Origin: Streptomyces sp. A 4/2
GTDB taxonomy: Bacteria > Actinomycetota > Actinomycetes > Streptomycetales > Streptomycetaceae
NCBI RefSeq assembly: GCF_940670765.1
Contig: NZ_CALNVW010000002.1
Coordinates: forward strand, 1-64,000
DNA length: 64,000 bases
Direction of reading: 5' to 3'
Part shown: positions 45,891 through 55,165 of the stretch, one piece after another
Layout: each line of letters starts with the position of its first letter
Numbering within the stretch: position 1 is the first letter of the stretch
Notes under the pieces: model-generated
Told to the model about the DNA's origin: nothing
Seen by the model: the letters and a program-made list of their open reading frames with translations, nothing else
The model's database searches: none
Translations under genes and position numbers: made by a program

Positions 45891-48800
45891 TCAACCGCCG
45901 GAACCGGGCGCACCAGCAGCGGCACCGCCCACGGCCACGGCGCCCGTGCCGGTCGCCGTGGCGATGGCTGTGGCAGTGTCCGTGCCAAGGTCTGTGAACA
46001 GACGCAGCCGGTGGGCCAGTGCCGCTGCCTCGCCGCGGCCCGCGACTCCCAGCTTCGCCAGGATGTTGGAGACGTGCACGCTCGCCGTTTTCGGCGCGAT
46101 GAACAGGGCTTCGGCGATCTGGCGGTTGGAACGGCCCGCAGCGACCAGGCGCAGTACGTCCTGCTCACGGTTGGTGAGGCCGAAGCCGTCGACAGCTGGG
46201 CGCGGGTCCGTCGGTGCCGGGGCCTTCTCGTCCGCGTCCGCGCGGAGAGAGACCCGGGCCCGCTGAGCCAGGAGTTCGATCTCCTCCCCCAGTGGCCGGG
46301 CGCCCAACCGGTCGGCCGTGGCATAGCTCCGGCGGAGCAGGGCGGTCGCCAGCTCCCGGTCGGAACCGTGCGCGAGCAGGGCTCCGGCCCACTGGTAGCG
46401 GACCTGCGCCAGCTCGTACGGATGCTCCAGCGGCTCCAGGGCAGAGGCTGCCTCGGCCCACTGGTCCGGCCGGTCCCGGCCCTCGGCCCGCGCCAGTTCG
46501 GCGGTGACGTGCAGGGCGTAGGCATCCCAGAGAGGTACCGGGGTGGCCAGCCGTTTCGCCGCCGAGCGGATCAGGGCCAGGGCGTCCGGGCGCCCCGGCT
46601 CCGCCGTCGGTAGGCCCCGGGTGTTGGCCTCGGCGGTGGCTGCGGCGAGCATCAGCGGCCAGCCGTAGCACTGGGTCCCGGGCGGGAATCCGGCTTCCGT
46701 CGCCTCCGCGAGCGCGCCCCGGACCTCGTCGATGTGGCCCTGTGCCGCTGCGATCGCGACGGTGAGCCGGGCCAGCGGTATCGAGTGCTGAGGCATCGGG
46801 TCGTGTGTGCCGAAGTGCCCGTTCGCGGACTCCAGATATCCGGCAGGCGTGCCCCGTTCGCCGCGTCGCAGGGCGAGTTCCGCCAATTGGATACAGGCGT
46901 TGCCGCGAGGGTTGGCGCTCCGCGCGGCCAGCAGGGTGCGGTGGGCGCAGGCCGATGCCTCGTCCCAACGCCCCAGCGAGAGGAGCGAGTCGGTCATATT
47001 GCTGCGGATCCAGGCCTCCTGGTCGTGCAGGCCGTACCTGCCTGCCAGTTCCACCCCGGCCTCGGCCACGGCCACCGCCTTGCCGGAGCAGCCGATGGAT
47101 TCCAGGTTCGATGTCAGATTGGTGTGGGCGCGGCAGAGTTCGCCTATCAGGCCGAGTTCGGCGGAGCGGTTCACCGCGGCGTACATCGTGGTGAGGCCGG
47201 TCTCGATGTCGCCTGAGTCGACCAGCAGACCGCCGAGCGTGAGCCGGGCGTTCAGTTCGATTTCCTCCGCGCCGACGAGCCGGGCGTAGTCCACCGCCCG
47301 CTCCGCGGCGGCCAGACTGTCCGGGCCCGGCTCGTGGAGCATGGCCCAGCCTGCGGCGGTGGCGAGCACTTGGGCGTGGACCGCGGACGGGGGCAGTCCG
47401 CGCACCAGTTCCTGGGCGGTGGCGATCTCTTCCCAGCCGTTGCCGCGTGCCAGGCCCTGCACCAGCTTCGAGCACTCGGTCCAGAACCAGGCGGCGCGGA
47501 GGGGGTCTCCCTGCCCGACCAGCGTGGCAGGGCCGTTCTCGCCGTTCCCGATGAGCGCGGCAGGGCCGTTCTCGCCCTCCCCCATGAGCCGCAGGGCCTT
47601 CCTGATGATCTTCAGGGCGCGTTCGCGCTCGCCGCAGAAACGTGCGGCGACCGCCGCCTCGGCGAGCAGGTCGAGATAGCGCAGCGCGGAGGCGCCGGTT
47701 CCGTAGCCGTAGGCCGGGTAGGCGTCGGCGGTTTCGATCGGCCGCAGCCCATCTCGTACTTGGGCGGGCGCGCTGTCCCAGAGCCCCATCGCCCGTTCCA
47801 GCAGCCGCAGTTGCTCGGCGTAGGCGTGTCGGCGCCGCGCCTCGGCGGAGGCCAGGAGTACGGCGGGCAGGGCCTTCGCCGCGTCGTGGGCGTAGTACCA
47901 GTAGCCCGCAAGACGCGTGGTGCGCGCGTCGGCCCGTACGAGCGTGGGGTCGGCCTCCAGTGCCTCGGCGCAGCGGCGGTTGATGCGGGAGCGTTCGCCG
48001 GGCAGCAGATCGTCGCTGACGGCCTCGCGCACCAGCGAGTGGCGGAAGCGGTAGCCGTCGCCGTCCGGCACCGCGATCAGGATGTTGGCGCCGACGGCGG
48101 CCCGAAGCGCCTCGATCAGGTCGTCCTCGGGCAGCCGGGTCACCGCCGCGAGCAGCGGGTATTCGACGGTCGAGCCACCCTCGGCCACGAAGCGGGCGAC
48201 CCGCTGGGCCTGCTCGGGCAGTTCCTCCACCCTGACCAGCAGCAGATCGCGCAGCGACTCGCTGATGCCGGAGACCGAGCCGCTGCCGCTGCACACGGCA
48301 AGTTCCTCCACGAAGAAGGCGTTGCCGTCGGAGCGCTCGAAGATCTCCTGCGCCAGGGACGGTTCGGGTTCGGCTGCGAGGATGCCGGTCAGCTGACGGA
48401 CCACTTCGACGCGGGTGAAGCGGGACAGCTCGATCCGCCGGACCGTACGCAACCGGTCCAGCTCCGCCAGCAGCGGTCTCAGGGGGTGGCGGCGGTGGAT
48501 GTCGTCGGCGCGGTAGGTGGCGACGACAACGATCCTGCCCCTGCTCAGGGTGCGGAAGAGATAGGCGAGCAGATGGCGCGTCGAGGCGTCCGCCCAGTGC
48601 AGGTCCTCCAGCACCAGCACGACGGTGCGGTCCGCAGCGATGCGTTCGAGCAGCCGGGCCGTCAGCTCGAAGAGCCGGGCCGTGGCGTCCTCGTGGTGCG
48701 TCTGGCCGCTGGTGTCGCCCAATTCGGGCAGCAGCCTGGCCAGTTCGCCCTCCTGGCCCTCGATCGCGTCGTCCATCTCCTGGGGGAGGTGGCGGCGCAG

Positions 48801-49073
48801 CGCCCGCAGCGCGGTGGAGAAGGGGGCGTACGGCAGGCCGTCGGCGCCGATCTCGACACAGCCGCCGACCGCGACGACGGCCTTCGCGCGGCAGGCGCCG
48901 TCCAGGAACTCCTCGACGAGCCGGGTCTTGCCGACCCCGGCCTCGCCGCCGATGAGCAGCGCTTGCGGCTCTCCGCCGGCCGCGTGGGCAAGCGCGCCGT
49001 CGAGGGCGGCCAACTCGTCGGCGCGACCCACGAATACGGGGCTGACTGACTTGAATTCCACATCGCCGAGCAT
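45891..49073 (-). CDS. large ATP-binding LuxR (LAL) family regulator
   Basis: About 1060 aa. N-terminal AAA ATPase with Walker A GGEAGVGKTRLVEE (about 40) and Walker B VVLVLEDLHWADAST (about 140), a long TPR-like helical region (about 400-950) and a C-terminal LuxR helix-turn-helix (LTNREQDVLRLVAAGRSNRQ then IAEALFIAPKTASVHVSNIL). LAL proteins are MalT-like activators, often of catabolic or antibiotic genes; the target here is unknown. ATG 49073 begins MLGDVEFKSVSPVFVGRADE; there is no good ribosome site. An in-frame 33-bp duplication occurs at 47527-47589. Confidence 0.9.
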   Translation of the reverse strand: MLGDVEFKSVSPVFVGRADELAALDGALAHAAGGEPQALLIGGEAGVGKTRLVEEFLDGACRAKAVVAVGGCVEIGADGLPYAPFSTALRALRRHLPQEMDDAIEGQEGELARLLPELGDTSGQTHHEDATARLFELTARLLERIAADRTVVLVLEDLHWADASTRHLLAYLFRTLSRGRIVVVATYRADDIHRRHPLRPLLAELDRLRTVRRIELSRFTRVEVVRQLTGILAAEPEPSLAQEIFERSDGNAFFVEELAVCSGSGSVSGISESLRDLLLVRVEELPEQAQRVARFVAEGGSTVEYPLLAAVTRLPEDDLIEALRAAVGANILIAVPDGDGYRFRHSLVREAVSDDLLPGERSRINRRCAEALEADPTLVRADARTTRLAGYWYYAHDAAKALPAVLLASAEARRRHAYAEQLRLLERAMGLWDSAPAQVRDGLRPIETADAYPAYGYGTGASALRYLDLLAEAAVAARFCGERERALKIIRKALRLMGEGENGPAALIGNGENGPATLVGQGDPLRAAWFWTECSKLVQGLARGNGWEEIATAQELVRGLPPSAVHAQVLATAAGWAMLHEPGPDSLAAAERAVDYARLVGAEEIELNARLTLGGLLVDSGDIETGLTTMYAAVNRSAELGLIGELCRAHTNLTSNLESIGCSGKAVAVAEAGVELAGRYGLHDQEAWIRSNMTDSLLSLGRWDEASACAHRTLLAARSANPRGNACIQLAELALRRGERGTPAGYLESANGHFGTHDPMPQHSIPLARLTVAIAAAQGHIDEVRGALAEATEAGFPPGTQCYGWPLMLAAATAEANTRGLPTAEPGRPDALALIRSAAKRLATPVPLWDAYALHVTAELARAEGRDRPDQWAEAASALEPLEHPYELAQVRYQWAGALLAHGSDRELATALLRRSYATADRLGARPLGEEIELLAQRARVSLRADADEKAPAPTDPRPAVDGFGLTNREQDVLRLVAAGRSNRQIAEALFIAPKTASVHVSNILAKLGVAGRGEAAALAHRLRLFTDLGTDTATAIATATGTGAVAVGGAAAGAPGSGG
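47527..47589. repeat. in-frame 33-bp tandem duplication in the LAL gene
   Basis: 30-base copies at 47527-47556 and 47560-47589 match at 27 positions and encode two 11-residue units containing GENGPA in the helical-repeat region. Confidence 0.7.
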
Positions 49074-49204
49074 CGCACAGCGGCCCGACCGGACGGCCCC
49101 CGTTCTCCGGCCGCCGCCCGCCGCGACGACCACGCCCGCCGTGACCGCCATGCCCTCCGTACGACTACGGGCGGGACGACTATGCCCCCCGTCGCGTCGC
49201 TCAT

Positions 49205-49254
49205 CAAGCCGCACGGTCATCAGGCTGCTCAAGCCGCACGGTCATCAGGCTGCT
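49205..49254. repeat. 25-bp exact tandem duplication at the end of the 65-aa gene
   Basis: 49205-49229 and 49230-49254 are identical (start CAAGCCGCACGGTCATC). The second copy contains the stop codon of the 65-aa gene (49245-49247). Confidence 0.9.
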
Positions 49255-49442
49255 GAGGCGAAACGTGACCTCGACGAATCCACCTGCCCTCCCGTGTCCT
49301 GGTTCCGGGACCCGCGGGCGGCACGACGCACGGTCCTGCGCGCGGTCCGGCGGGCAGCGCGGGCCTGGTCGGCCAGGCGCTCGGCCTCGGCCTCACGCAT
49401 GAGGTCGGCGGTGCGGAACTTCTGGAGCTGGTGGTGAAACAT
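49245..49442 (-). CDS. 65-aa basic hypothetical protein
   Basis: MFHHQLQKFRTADLMREAEA followed by ERLADQARAARRTARRTVRR and a short polar tail. It is predicted to be one long, highly basic helix. GGAG seven bases before ATG 49442 supports the start. Similar small proteins are common in streptomycetes next to LAL/LuxR genes, by recall. No function known. Its stop codon lies in a tandem duplication. Confidence 0.7.
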   Translation of the reverse strand: MFHHQLQKFRTADLMREAEAERLADQARAARRTARRTVRRAARGSRNQDTGGQVDSSRSRFASAA

Positions 49443-49560
49443 GGCGTTCTCCGCCTGTGGCGGAGGCCGGTTCCGGCTTCCTTCGGTGCCTCGATCCTGG
49501 TCTGCCAGGGGGGTCCGCCACATCGGGCGAGTGCCGCATCCTCATGGCGGAGGGGCCTTA

Positions 49561-49590
49561 GGCCGCGTACGTGTGTGCTTACGTACGGCC
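49561..49590 (-). terminator. probable terminator after the 217-aa membrane protein
   Basis: GGCCGCGTACGT (49561-49572) pairs with ACGTACGGCC (49581-49590) with a 2-base bulge, 39 bases after the stop at 49629. Confidence 0.5.
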
Positions 49591-49628
49591 CAGGCCCCCC
49601 GCGGGATGTCTTACGGGTGCTCCTGGCC

Positions 49629-50282
49629 CTACTGGGTCGGGGTGGACGTCGCCGCAGGAGCGCTGGGCAGCGCGGCGAACAGGTCGAAGTACATTCCGGC
49701 GGCGATCACCAGACCGATGACCGCCACGGCAACCGAGCCCCAGGCGACCGCACGCACCCAGACGGCTTGCGTCCGGGCCGGTGTGCTGAACAGCGGGAGG
49801 GCCAGCACGACCACTCCGACGATCAGCGCCAGCAGCGCGAAACCGCCGTTGACCAGGGCGGTGGTGTGCCAGGGGGCCGCGTAGACCTCGTGGATCTGCT
49901 GCGCCGCCGAGGCGCCCTGCGGAAGGTGGATCTGACCGGTCAGGGTCTTGCGCTCGGAGAGCACCGTGCCCATCCAGCTGCCGGAAAGGGCGACGAAGGC
50001 GAGCGCCGCCGCGACGACGGCACCGGCTCCGGCCCCGACCCCGCTCCGCGGAGCGGGGTCGGTGTCCGCATCCGGTTCCCCGTCCTCGGCTTCGCCCTCT
50101 CCGGTCCCCTCCTCCTCGGAGGCGGAGTCGTGAGGGGCGGCGTCGTGAGCAGCGGAGTCGCGAGGGGCCGAGTCGTCGGCGTTCTCCGTGACCGCCTCCG
50201 CCGTGGCTTCCTCGGCCTCTGCGGCCTGCGCTTCTGCGGCGGCGGAGTCGTCGATCGTGTCGGGCTTGGTGGTGGCGTTCAT
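49629..50282 (-). CDS. membrane protein with acidic disordered N-terminus
   Basis: 217 aa. Residues 1-75 are Ala/Glu/Asp-rich and probably disordered (AEAEEATAEAVTENADDSAP). Three membrane segments follow (AVVAAALAFVALSGSWMGTV, LVNGGFALLALIVGVVVLAL, AVAWGSVAVAVIGLVIAAGM) with an extracellular loop between the first two. ATG 50282. I recognise no functional domain. It is 35 bases downstream of a GNAT gene. Confidence 0.7.
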   Translation of the reverse strand: MNATTKPDTIDDSAAAEAQAAEAEEATAEAVTENADDSAPRDSAAHDAAPHDSASEEEGTGEGEAEDGEPDADTDPAPRSGVGAGAGAVVAAALAFVALSGSWMGTVLSERKTLTGQIHLPQGASAAQQIHEVYAAPWHTTALVNGGFALLALIVGVVVLALPLFSTPARTQAVWVRAVAWGSVAVAVIGLVIAAGMYFDLFAALPSAPAATSTPTQ

Positions 50283-50317
50283 ACGGCGCACGCTAGGTGG
50301 CCTTTCTGAGAGCGCCC

Positions 50318-50872
50318 TTAACGCTTCCTGTGCGCCCGCCACTCGTCCGCGAGGACCGACCACATCTCCATGTCGAGCCGGACGCCCCGGTGCGGATAGC
50401 TCTCCCGCCGTACTCCCTCGCGGGTCATGCCCAGGCGCTCGGCGACCTTGACACTGGCGGTGTTCGTGGAGGCAGCCTCCCATTCGATCCGGTGCATTCC
50501 GCGCTCCTCCACCGCCCAGTCGATCAGCACCCGCACCGCGCGGGTGACCAGCCCGCGGCCCGTTCCGGCCGGCTCCAGCCAGCAGCCCGCCTCACAGGTG
50601 CCCGAGGCGCTGTCGAAGACCCGGAAGAGCACTCCGCCGACGAGGGTGCCGTCCAGCCAGATGCCGTAGAGCACGCCGGTGTCCGCGGCCTGCTTCTCCG
50701 CGTACGACTGGAGGAACGCCCGCGCCGACACCAGGTCCGTGGCGGCCTTCGCCAGTCCGACGAACTGGCTGATGAACTCGCGTCCACGGTCGATGTGCGC
50801 CAGGTACTCCTCGGCCCGCCAGGGCTCCAGGGGCCGCAGCTCCCCGCCGTCACCGAGCGATATCGCGAACAT
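50318..50872 (-). CDS. GNAT-family (RimL/RimJ-like) acetyltransferase
   Basis: 184 aa. Acetyl-CoA site EPAGTGRGLVTRAVRVLIDW with the following VEERGMHRIEWEAASTN and VKVAERLGMTREGVRRE, typical of RimJ/RimL N-acetyltransferases. Substrate may be a ribosomal protein N-terminus or an antibiotic-like amine. GGAGGAG precedes ATG 50872. The start overlaps the end of the MMPL gene by 23 bases, so the pair is co-transcribed. Confidence 0.87.
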   Translation of the reverse strand: MFAISLGDGGELRPLEPWRAEEYLAHIDRGREFISQFVGLAKAATDLVSARAFLQSYAEKQAADTGVLYGIWLDGTLVGGVLFRVFDSASGTCEAGCWLEPAGTGRGLVTRAVRVLIDWAVEERGMHRIEWEAASTNTASVKVAERLGMTREGVRRESYPHRGVRLDMEMWSVLADEWRAHRKR

Positions 50873-53093
50873 GCTTCTCCTCCACCAGGGTCTTCTCCGC
50901 CGCCATGGTCTCCGGCTCTGCTGTCTCCGGCACGGTCGTGGGCTGCTGGGGAATTTTCGCACGCGTACGGCACCCGGGATTCTCGATGCTGATGCGGGGC
51001 AGCCGCCGGTCCAGCCAGCCGGGCAGCCACCAGTTGGCGCCGCCCAGCAGATGCATCAGGGCGGGGACCAGCAGCGTACGGAGCACGAAGGCGTCGAGGG
51101 CCACGGCGGCGGCGAGCGCGATGCCGAACATCGCGATGACGCGGTCACCGCTGAGGACGAAGGCCAGGAAGACGGAGATCATGATGACGGCCGCCGAGTT
51201 GATCACGCGGCTGGTCTCGGCCAGGCCGACCCGTACGGCCCGCCGGTTGTCGCCGGTCTCCAGCCACTCCTCGTACATGCGGCTCACCAGGAACACCTGG
51301 TAGTCCATGGAGAGCCCGAAGAGCACCGAGACCATGATCACGGGCAGGAAGGGTTCGATCGGCCCGGCGCTGCCGAGTCCCAGCAGTTCGCTCCCCCATC
51401 CCCACTGGAAGACCGCGACCACGACCCCGAAGGCCGAGGCCACGGCGGCCACATTCATCACGGCGGCCTTCAGCGGAATGCCGACCGAGCGGAAGGCCAG
51501 CAGCAGGAGCGCGCAGCCGAGCGCGATCACCACACCGACGAACAGCGGGAGTTTGCCCACGATGACCTGGGCGAAGTCGTCGTAGCTCGCGGTGACACCA
51601 CCGACGTGGACGGCGAGTGACGTGCTGTCCTCGGCCTTCGGAATCACGTCCGTGCGCAGCCGGTCGACGAGGTCGCTGGTCTTCTGCGACTGCGGGGAGG
51701 AGTCCGGGACGACGGTCAGCACGGCCGTGTCACCGCTGCTGTTGTACGTGACCGGGCTGACGGAGGCGACATCCGGGGTCGCGCGCAGTTGGTCGGGCAG
51801 TCTGTCGAGAGCGACCCGGTCCCCCGCCCCGTCGAGCTGGGCGACCAGGGTGAGCGGGCCGTTGACGCCGGGCCCGAACCCCTTGGCGAGCAGGTCGTAC
51901 GCCTGCCGGGTGGTCGATCCCGCCGGGCTGTTGCCCTGGTCGGACGTGCCCAGATGGAGCCCGAACGTCGGCAGCGCCAGGACCAGCATCACGGTGGCGG
52001 CGAACGTGCCGAGCAGCTTCGGGTGCCGCTCCACGAAGGCGGACCAGCGGGCGGCGAATCCGGTGGGCAGCTCGGGCTGCGGGCCGCGCTCGGCGAGCCG
52101 TCTGCGTTCGCGGCGGCTCAGCGCCCGCATCCCGATGAAGGAGAGCAGCGCGGGCAGCAGGGTCACCGAGGCCGCCACGGTCAGTACGACGGTGAGCGAG
52201 GCGGCGATGGCGACACCGTTGAGGAAGCTCAGCCGCAGGATCAGCATGCCGAGCAGGGCGATACAGACCGTCGCACCGGCGAAGACGACCGCACGTCCGG
52301 TCGTGGCCACCGACTGCGTCACCGACTCGGCGACCGGCAGACCGCTGCGCAGCCCCTTGCGGTGTCTGGTCACGATGAAGAGCGCGTAGTCGATCCCGAC
52401 ACCGAGGCCGATCAGCATGCCGAGCATCGGCGCGAAGTCGGCAACGGTCATGACATGGCCGAGGAGTTCGATCCCCGCGTACGCCGTACCGACACTGACC
52501 AGTGCGGTGGCGATGGGCAGCAGGCTGGCGGCGAAGGCGCCGAAGGCGAGGAAGAGGACGAGCGCGGCGACGGCCACCCCGATGATCTCGCTGGTGTGCG
52601 CGCTGGTCGTCTGGGTGAGTCCTATCGCGCTGCCGCCGAGTTCGACCTGGAGCCCGTGGGCCTCCGCCGCCTTCGCGGTGTCGACGACCGTCTGGACCTG
52701 TGCCTTGGGGATCTCGTCGGACTGTGCGTCGAAGGTGAACGTGGCGTAGGCGGTGTGCCCGTCCTGGCTGGTCTGCGGTGCGCCGACGGACGCGATGCCG
52801 GGAAGGCCGTCGATCCGGTTCAGGGTCTGCGTCATCCGCTGCTCGACGCCCGAGGCCCGGACGCTGCCCTCGTCGGTGTGCCAGACGATGGTGTCGCTGT
52901 CGCCGCCCTGGCCGTGGAAGCCCTGGTCGAGCAGGGCGGTGGCCCGGCCCGATTCCGTACCTGGTGCCTCGTAGTCGTTGGAGTACGCGGATCCGGCGAC
53001 TCCGGCGGCAGCCGCCGTGCCGCCCAGGGCCAGGAGCCAGAGCAGGACGGTGAGGAGGCGGTGCCTGATGCACCATCGCGCGATGGCTGCCAA
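50850..53093 (-). CDS. MMPL/RND-family membrane transporter
   Basis: 747 aa, about 12 membrane segments in two halves of six, each preceded by a large extracytoplasmic domain (about 35-175 and 390-545). Conserved MMPL motif GVGIDYALFIVTRHRKGL and the second-half FGLSMDYQVFLVSRMYEEW are present. Such proteins export lipids or drugs. TTG 53093 is used because GAGGGAG is eight bases upstream and the first membrane segment starts at once; no in-frame ATG or GTG is close. Co-transcribed with the downstream GNAT gene. Confidence 0.87.
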   Translation of the reverse strand: MAAIARWCIRHRLLTVLLWLLALGGTAAAAGVAGSAYSNDYEAPGTESGRATALLDQGFHGQGGDSDTIVWHTDEGSVRASGVEQRMTQTLNRIDGLPGIASVGAPQTSQDGHTAYATFTFDAQSDEIPKAQVQTVVDTAKAAEAHGLQVELGGSAIGLTQTTSAHTSEIIGVAVAALVLFLAFGAFAASLLPIATALVSVGTAYAGIELLGHVMTVADFAPMLGMLIGLGVGIDYALFIVTRHRKGLRSGLPVAESVTQSVATTGRAVVFAGATVCIALLGMLILRLSFLNGVAIAASLTVVLTVAASVTLLPALLSFIGMRALSRRERRRLAERGPQPELPTGFAARWSAFVERHPKLLGTFAATVMLVLALPTFGLHLGTSDQGNSPAGSTTRQAYDLLAKGFGPGVNGPLTLVAQLDGAGDRVALDRLPDQLRATPDVASVSPVTYNSSGDTAVLTVVPDSSPQSQKTSDLVDRLRTDVIPKAEDSTSLAVHVGGVTASYDDFAQVIVGKLPLFVGVVIALGCALLLLAFRSVGIPLKAAVMNVAAVASAFGVVVAVFQWGWGSELLGLGSAGPIEPFLPVIMVSVLFGLSMDYQVFLVSRMYEEWLETGDNRRAVRVGLAETSRVINSAAVIMISVFLAFVLSGDRVIAMFGIALAAAVALDAFVLRTLLVPALMHLLGGANWWLPGWLDRRLPRISIENPGCRTRAKIPQQPTTVPETAEPETMAAEKTLVEEKHVRDIAR

Positions 53094-53259
53094 CGGACTG
53101 CTCCCTCGGTGATTCGACCCGGGCGATTACAAGGTCTTTATCGGGAATAGACCGAAAAGAGCGTATGACCTTTGACGAGTCACTCTGACATCGAAACGTG
53201 ATCAATTGCCGCTTTCGTGGGGTTAGTCACAGGGACACGAACGGCCGTAGGGTCGGGGC

Positions 53260-53646
53260 ATGGCTGCAGACGAGGGGACCGTACGGCTCGACACCTGGAT
53301 CTGGTCGGTACGGCTCACGAAGACCCGCTCACAGGCGGCTGCCGCCTGCCGCGCCGGTCACGCCCGGCTCAACGGGGAGCGGGTGAAGCCCGCCCATCCG
53401 GTGCAGGCGGGCGACGAGGTCCGGCTGTTCCACGCGGGTCGCGAACGGATCGTCGAGGTGTCGCGGACCGTGCGCAAGCGGGTGGGCCCGCCGGTCGCCG
53501 CCGAGTGCTACGTGGACAACAGCCCGCCGCCCCCGCCGCGCGAGGCCACGGTCGACATCCCGGTGCGCGACCGGGGCACGGGAAGGCCGACGAAGCGGGA
53601 CCGGCGGGAGATGGAACAGCTGCGCGGGGACATCCGGGGGCGTTGA
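53260..53646 (+). CDS. S4-domain RNA-binding protein (Hsp15-like)
   Basis: 128 aa. S4 fold: VRLDTWIWSVRLTKTRSQAA then CRAGHARLNGERVKPAHPVQ and GDEVRLFHAG. Hsp15 relatives bind stalled 50S-peptidyl-tRNA complexes in other bacteria. A basic C-terminus follows (RPTKRDRREMEQLRGDIRGR). ATG 53260. A strong hairpin at 53668 ends the transcript. Confidence 0.88.
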   Translation: MAADEGTVRLDTWIWSVRLTKTRSQAAAACRAGHARLNGERVKPAHPVQAGDEVRLFHAGRERIVEVSRTVRKRVGPPVAAECYVDNSPPPPPREATVDIPVRDRGTGRPTKRDRREMEQLRGDIRGR

Positions 53647-53667
53647 CCGCACGCCCCTTCGGCCCGA

Positions 53668-53693
53668 GCGGCCCTTCCGCACGGGAGGGCCGC
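53668..53693. terminator. bidirectional terminator between S4 and transporter genes
   Basis: GCGGCCCTTCC (53668-53678) pairs with GGGAGGGCCGC (53683-53693) with one wobble pair and a 4-base loop. Confidence 0.7.
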
Positions 53694-53711
53694 ACGGGAG
53701 TGGGCGCCCGG

Positions 53712-54968
53712 TCAGCCCCCGAACAGGTGGAGCGCGCCCCACAGCGCGACGGTCGACACGGCCAGCGTCGCCGGCACGGTCAGCAGGCCGAGCCGGGAGA
53801 AGGTGCCCAGCTCGGGTTCGCTCCCGTGCTCGTTCATGATGCGGCGCCAGAGCAGCGTGGCGAGCGAGCCCACGTACGTCAGGTTCGGCCCGAGGTTGAC
53901 GCCGATCAGCGCGGCCAGAACGGGCCCGGGGCCTGCGGGGCCGACCACCGGCAGCAGTGCCAGGATCGCCGGCAGGTTGTTGATCGCGTTGGACAGTACG
54001 GCGGCGACCACGGCCACCGCGAGGAGCGCGGGCAGCGAGGCGCCGCCCGGCAGCAGCCGGCCGATGCCGTCGCCGAGACCGTTGTCGACCACCGCCTTCA
54101 CCACGACGCCCAGCGCGAGGACGAACAGGCAGAAGTACGGGTTGGCATCACGCACCAGGCCGACGACGGTCGTACGTCTCCGGCGCAGCGCACGGACCGC
54201 GAGCACCAGCGCCCCCGCGACGGCGGCCCAGACCGGTTGGGCCCCGGCGAACGAGGTGACCACGAACCCGGCGAGCGTCAGCCCCAGCACCACCAGGGTG
54301 AACACCGGCACCTCGGCCCGCTCCGCTCCCTCCGTCGGGTGCGCGCCCGCCGCCAGATCCTTGGCGAAGAAGCGGCGGAAGACGGCGTACTCGACGACGA
54401 CGGCGGCCAGCCAGGGCAGCGCCATCAGCCCGGCGAACCGGGTGAAGGTCAGCCCGCTCGCGGCGAACGCCAGCAGATTGGTGAGGTTGGAGACCGGCAG
54501 CAGCAGCGAGCCGGAGTTGGCGAGATGCGCGCACGCGTAGACGTGGGGCCGCGAACGGGCGCCGACCCGCGCGGCCGTGGCGAAGACCACCGGGGTGAGC
54601 AGGACGACGGTGGCGTCGAGGCTGAGGACGGCCGTCACCACGGCGGCCACGACGAACACCCCGCCGAGCAGCCGCACCGGCCGCCCGCCGCAGACCCGCG
54701 CCACCAGGTCGCCCGCGGCGGCGAACAAGCCGTCGGCGGCGCAGAGTTGGGAGAGTACGAGTACGGCGGCGAGGAAGCCCACGACCGGGAGCAGGGTGCG
54801 GATCTGGTCCCACGCGTCGGAGAGCGGGACGGCTCCGACAGCTACGACGATCACGGCCGCAGGGACGGCCGCGGCGGCTTCGGGGCGGCCCTGGGGACGG
54901 GCGACGGCGAAAGCGAGTACGCCGAGCAGCAGGGCTACGGAGAGGGTCTCGGCGGCGATGGTGTTCAG
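53712..54968 (-). CDS. ArsB/NhaD-type (ion transporter superfamily) membrane protein, CTG start
   Basis: About 418 aa, 10-12 membrane segments. LSLDATVVLLTPVVFATAAR, HLANSGSLLLPVSNLTNLLA and INNLPAILALLPV are signature loops of the ArsB/NhaD/citrate-transporter superfamily. The first membrane segment (TLSVALLLGVLAFAVARP) and the conserved opening NTIAAE lie upstream of the first GTG (54854) in the same frame, and the only suitable start there is CTG 54968 with GGAG eight bases before it. The gene is therefore likely to begin at CTG. Substrate (arsenite, Na+/H+ or organic anion) not assignable. Confidence 0.82.
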   Translation of the reverse strand: MNTIAAETLSVALLLGVLAFAVARPQGRPEAAAAVPAAVIVVAVGAVPLSDAWDQIRTLLPVVGFLAAVLVLSQLCAADGLFAAAGDLVARVCGGRPVRLLGGVFVVAAVVTAVLSLDATVVLLTPVVFATAARVGARSRPHVYACAHLANSGSLLLPVSNLTNLLAFAASGLTFTRFAGLMALPWLAAVVVEYAVFRRFFAKDLAAGAHPTEGAERAEVPVFTLVVLGLTLAGFVVTSFAGAQPVWAAVAGALVLAVRALRRRRTTVVGLVRDANPYFCLFVLALGVVVKAVVDNGLGDGIGRLLPGGASLPALLAVAVVAAVLSNAINNLPAILALLPVVGPAGPGPVLAALIGVNLGPNLTYVGSLATLLWRRIMNEHGSEPELGTFSRLGLLTVPATLAVSTVALWGALHLFGG

Positions 54969-55088
54969 CGGGTGCTCCGGAGATGTGTGGGGGGGGGTGG
55001 GCCGCTGCGCGGAGCTTTTCCCCTCCCCGCCCGTTCCCGTGACCGGGGCTCCGCCCCGGGCCCCGCTCCAAACGCCGGAGAGGCTGAA

Positions 55089-55128
55089 AATCGCCGGACG
55101 CGCTTGAAATCAAGCCCGTCCGGCGATT
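55089..55128. repeat. interspersed palindromic repeat
   Basis: AATCGCCGGACGCGCTTGA (55089-55107) and its near-perfect reverse complement (55110-55128) form a 19-bp stem with one mismatch. Such repeats are common between Streptomyces genes; one arm recurs at 12956 in a coding region. Confidence 0.8.
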
Positions 55129-55130
55129 GG

Positions 55131-55158
55131 GGACAACGGGGGCCTGCCCCCGTTGTCC
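55131..55158 (-). terminator. terminator of the gatCAB operon
   Basis: Perfect 13-bp stem (GGACAACGGGGGC, 55131-55143, with 55146-55158) and a 2-base loop, 7 bases after the gatB stop. Confidence 0.75.
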
Positions 55159-55165
55159 TGAGGCG

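Noticed and set aside
55089..55128. Possible CRISPR or IS end
   Set aside because: Single palindrome without spacers, direct-repeat array, transposase or target duplication; it is a common Streptomyces intergenic repeat.
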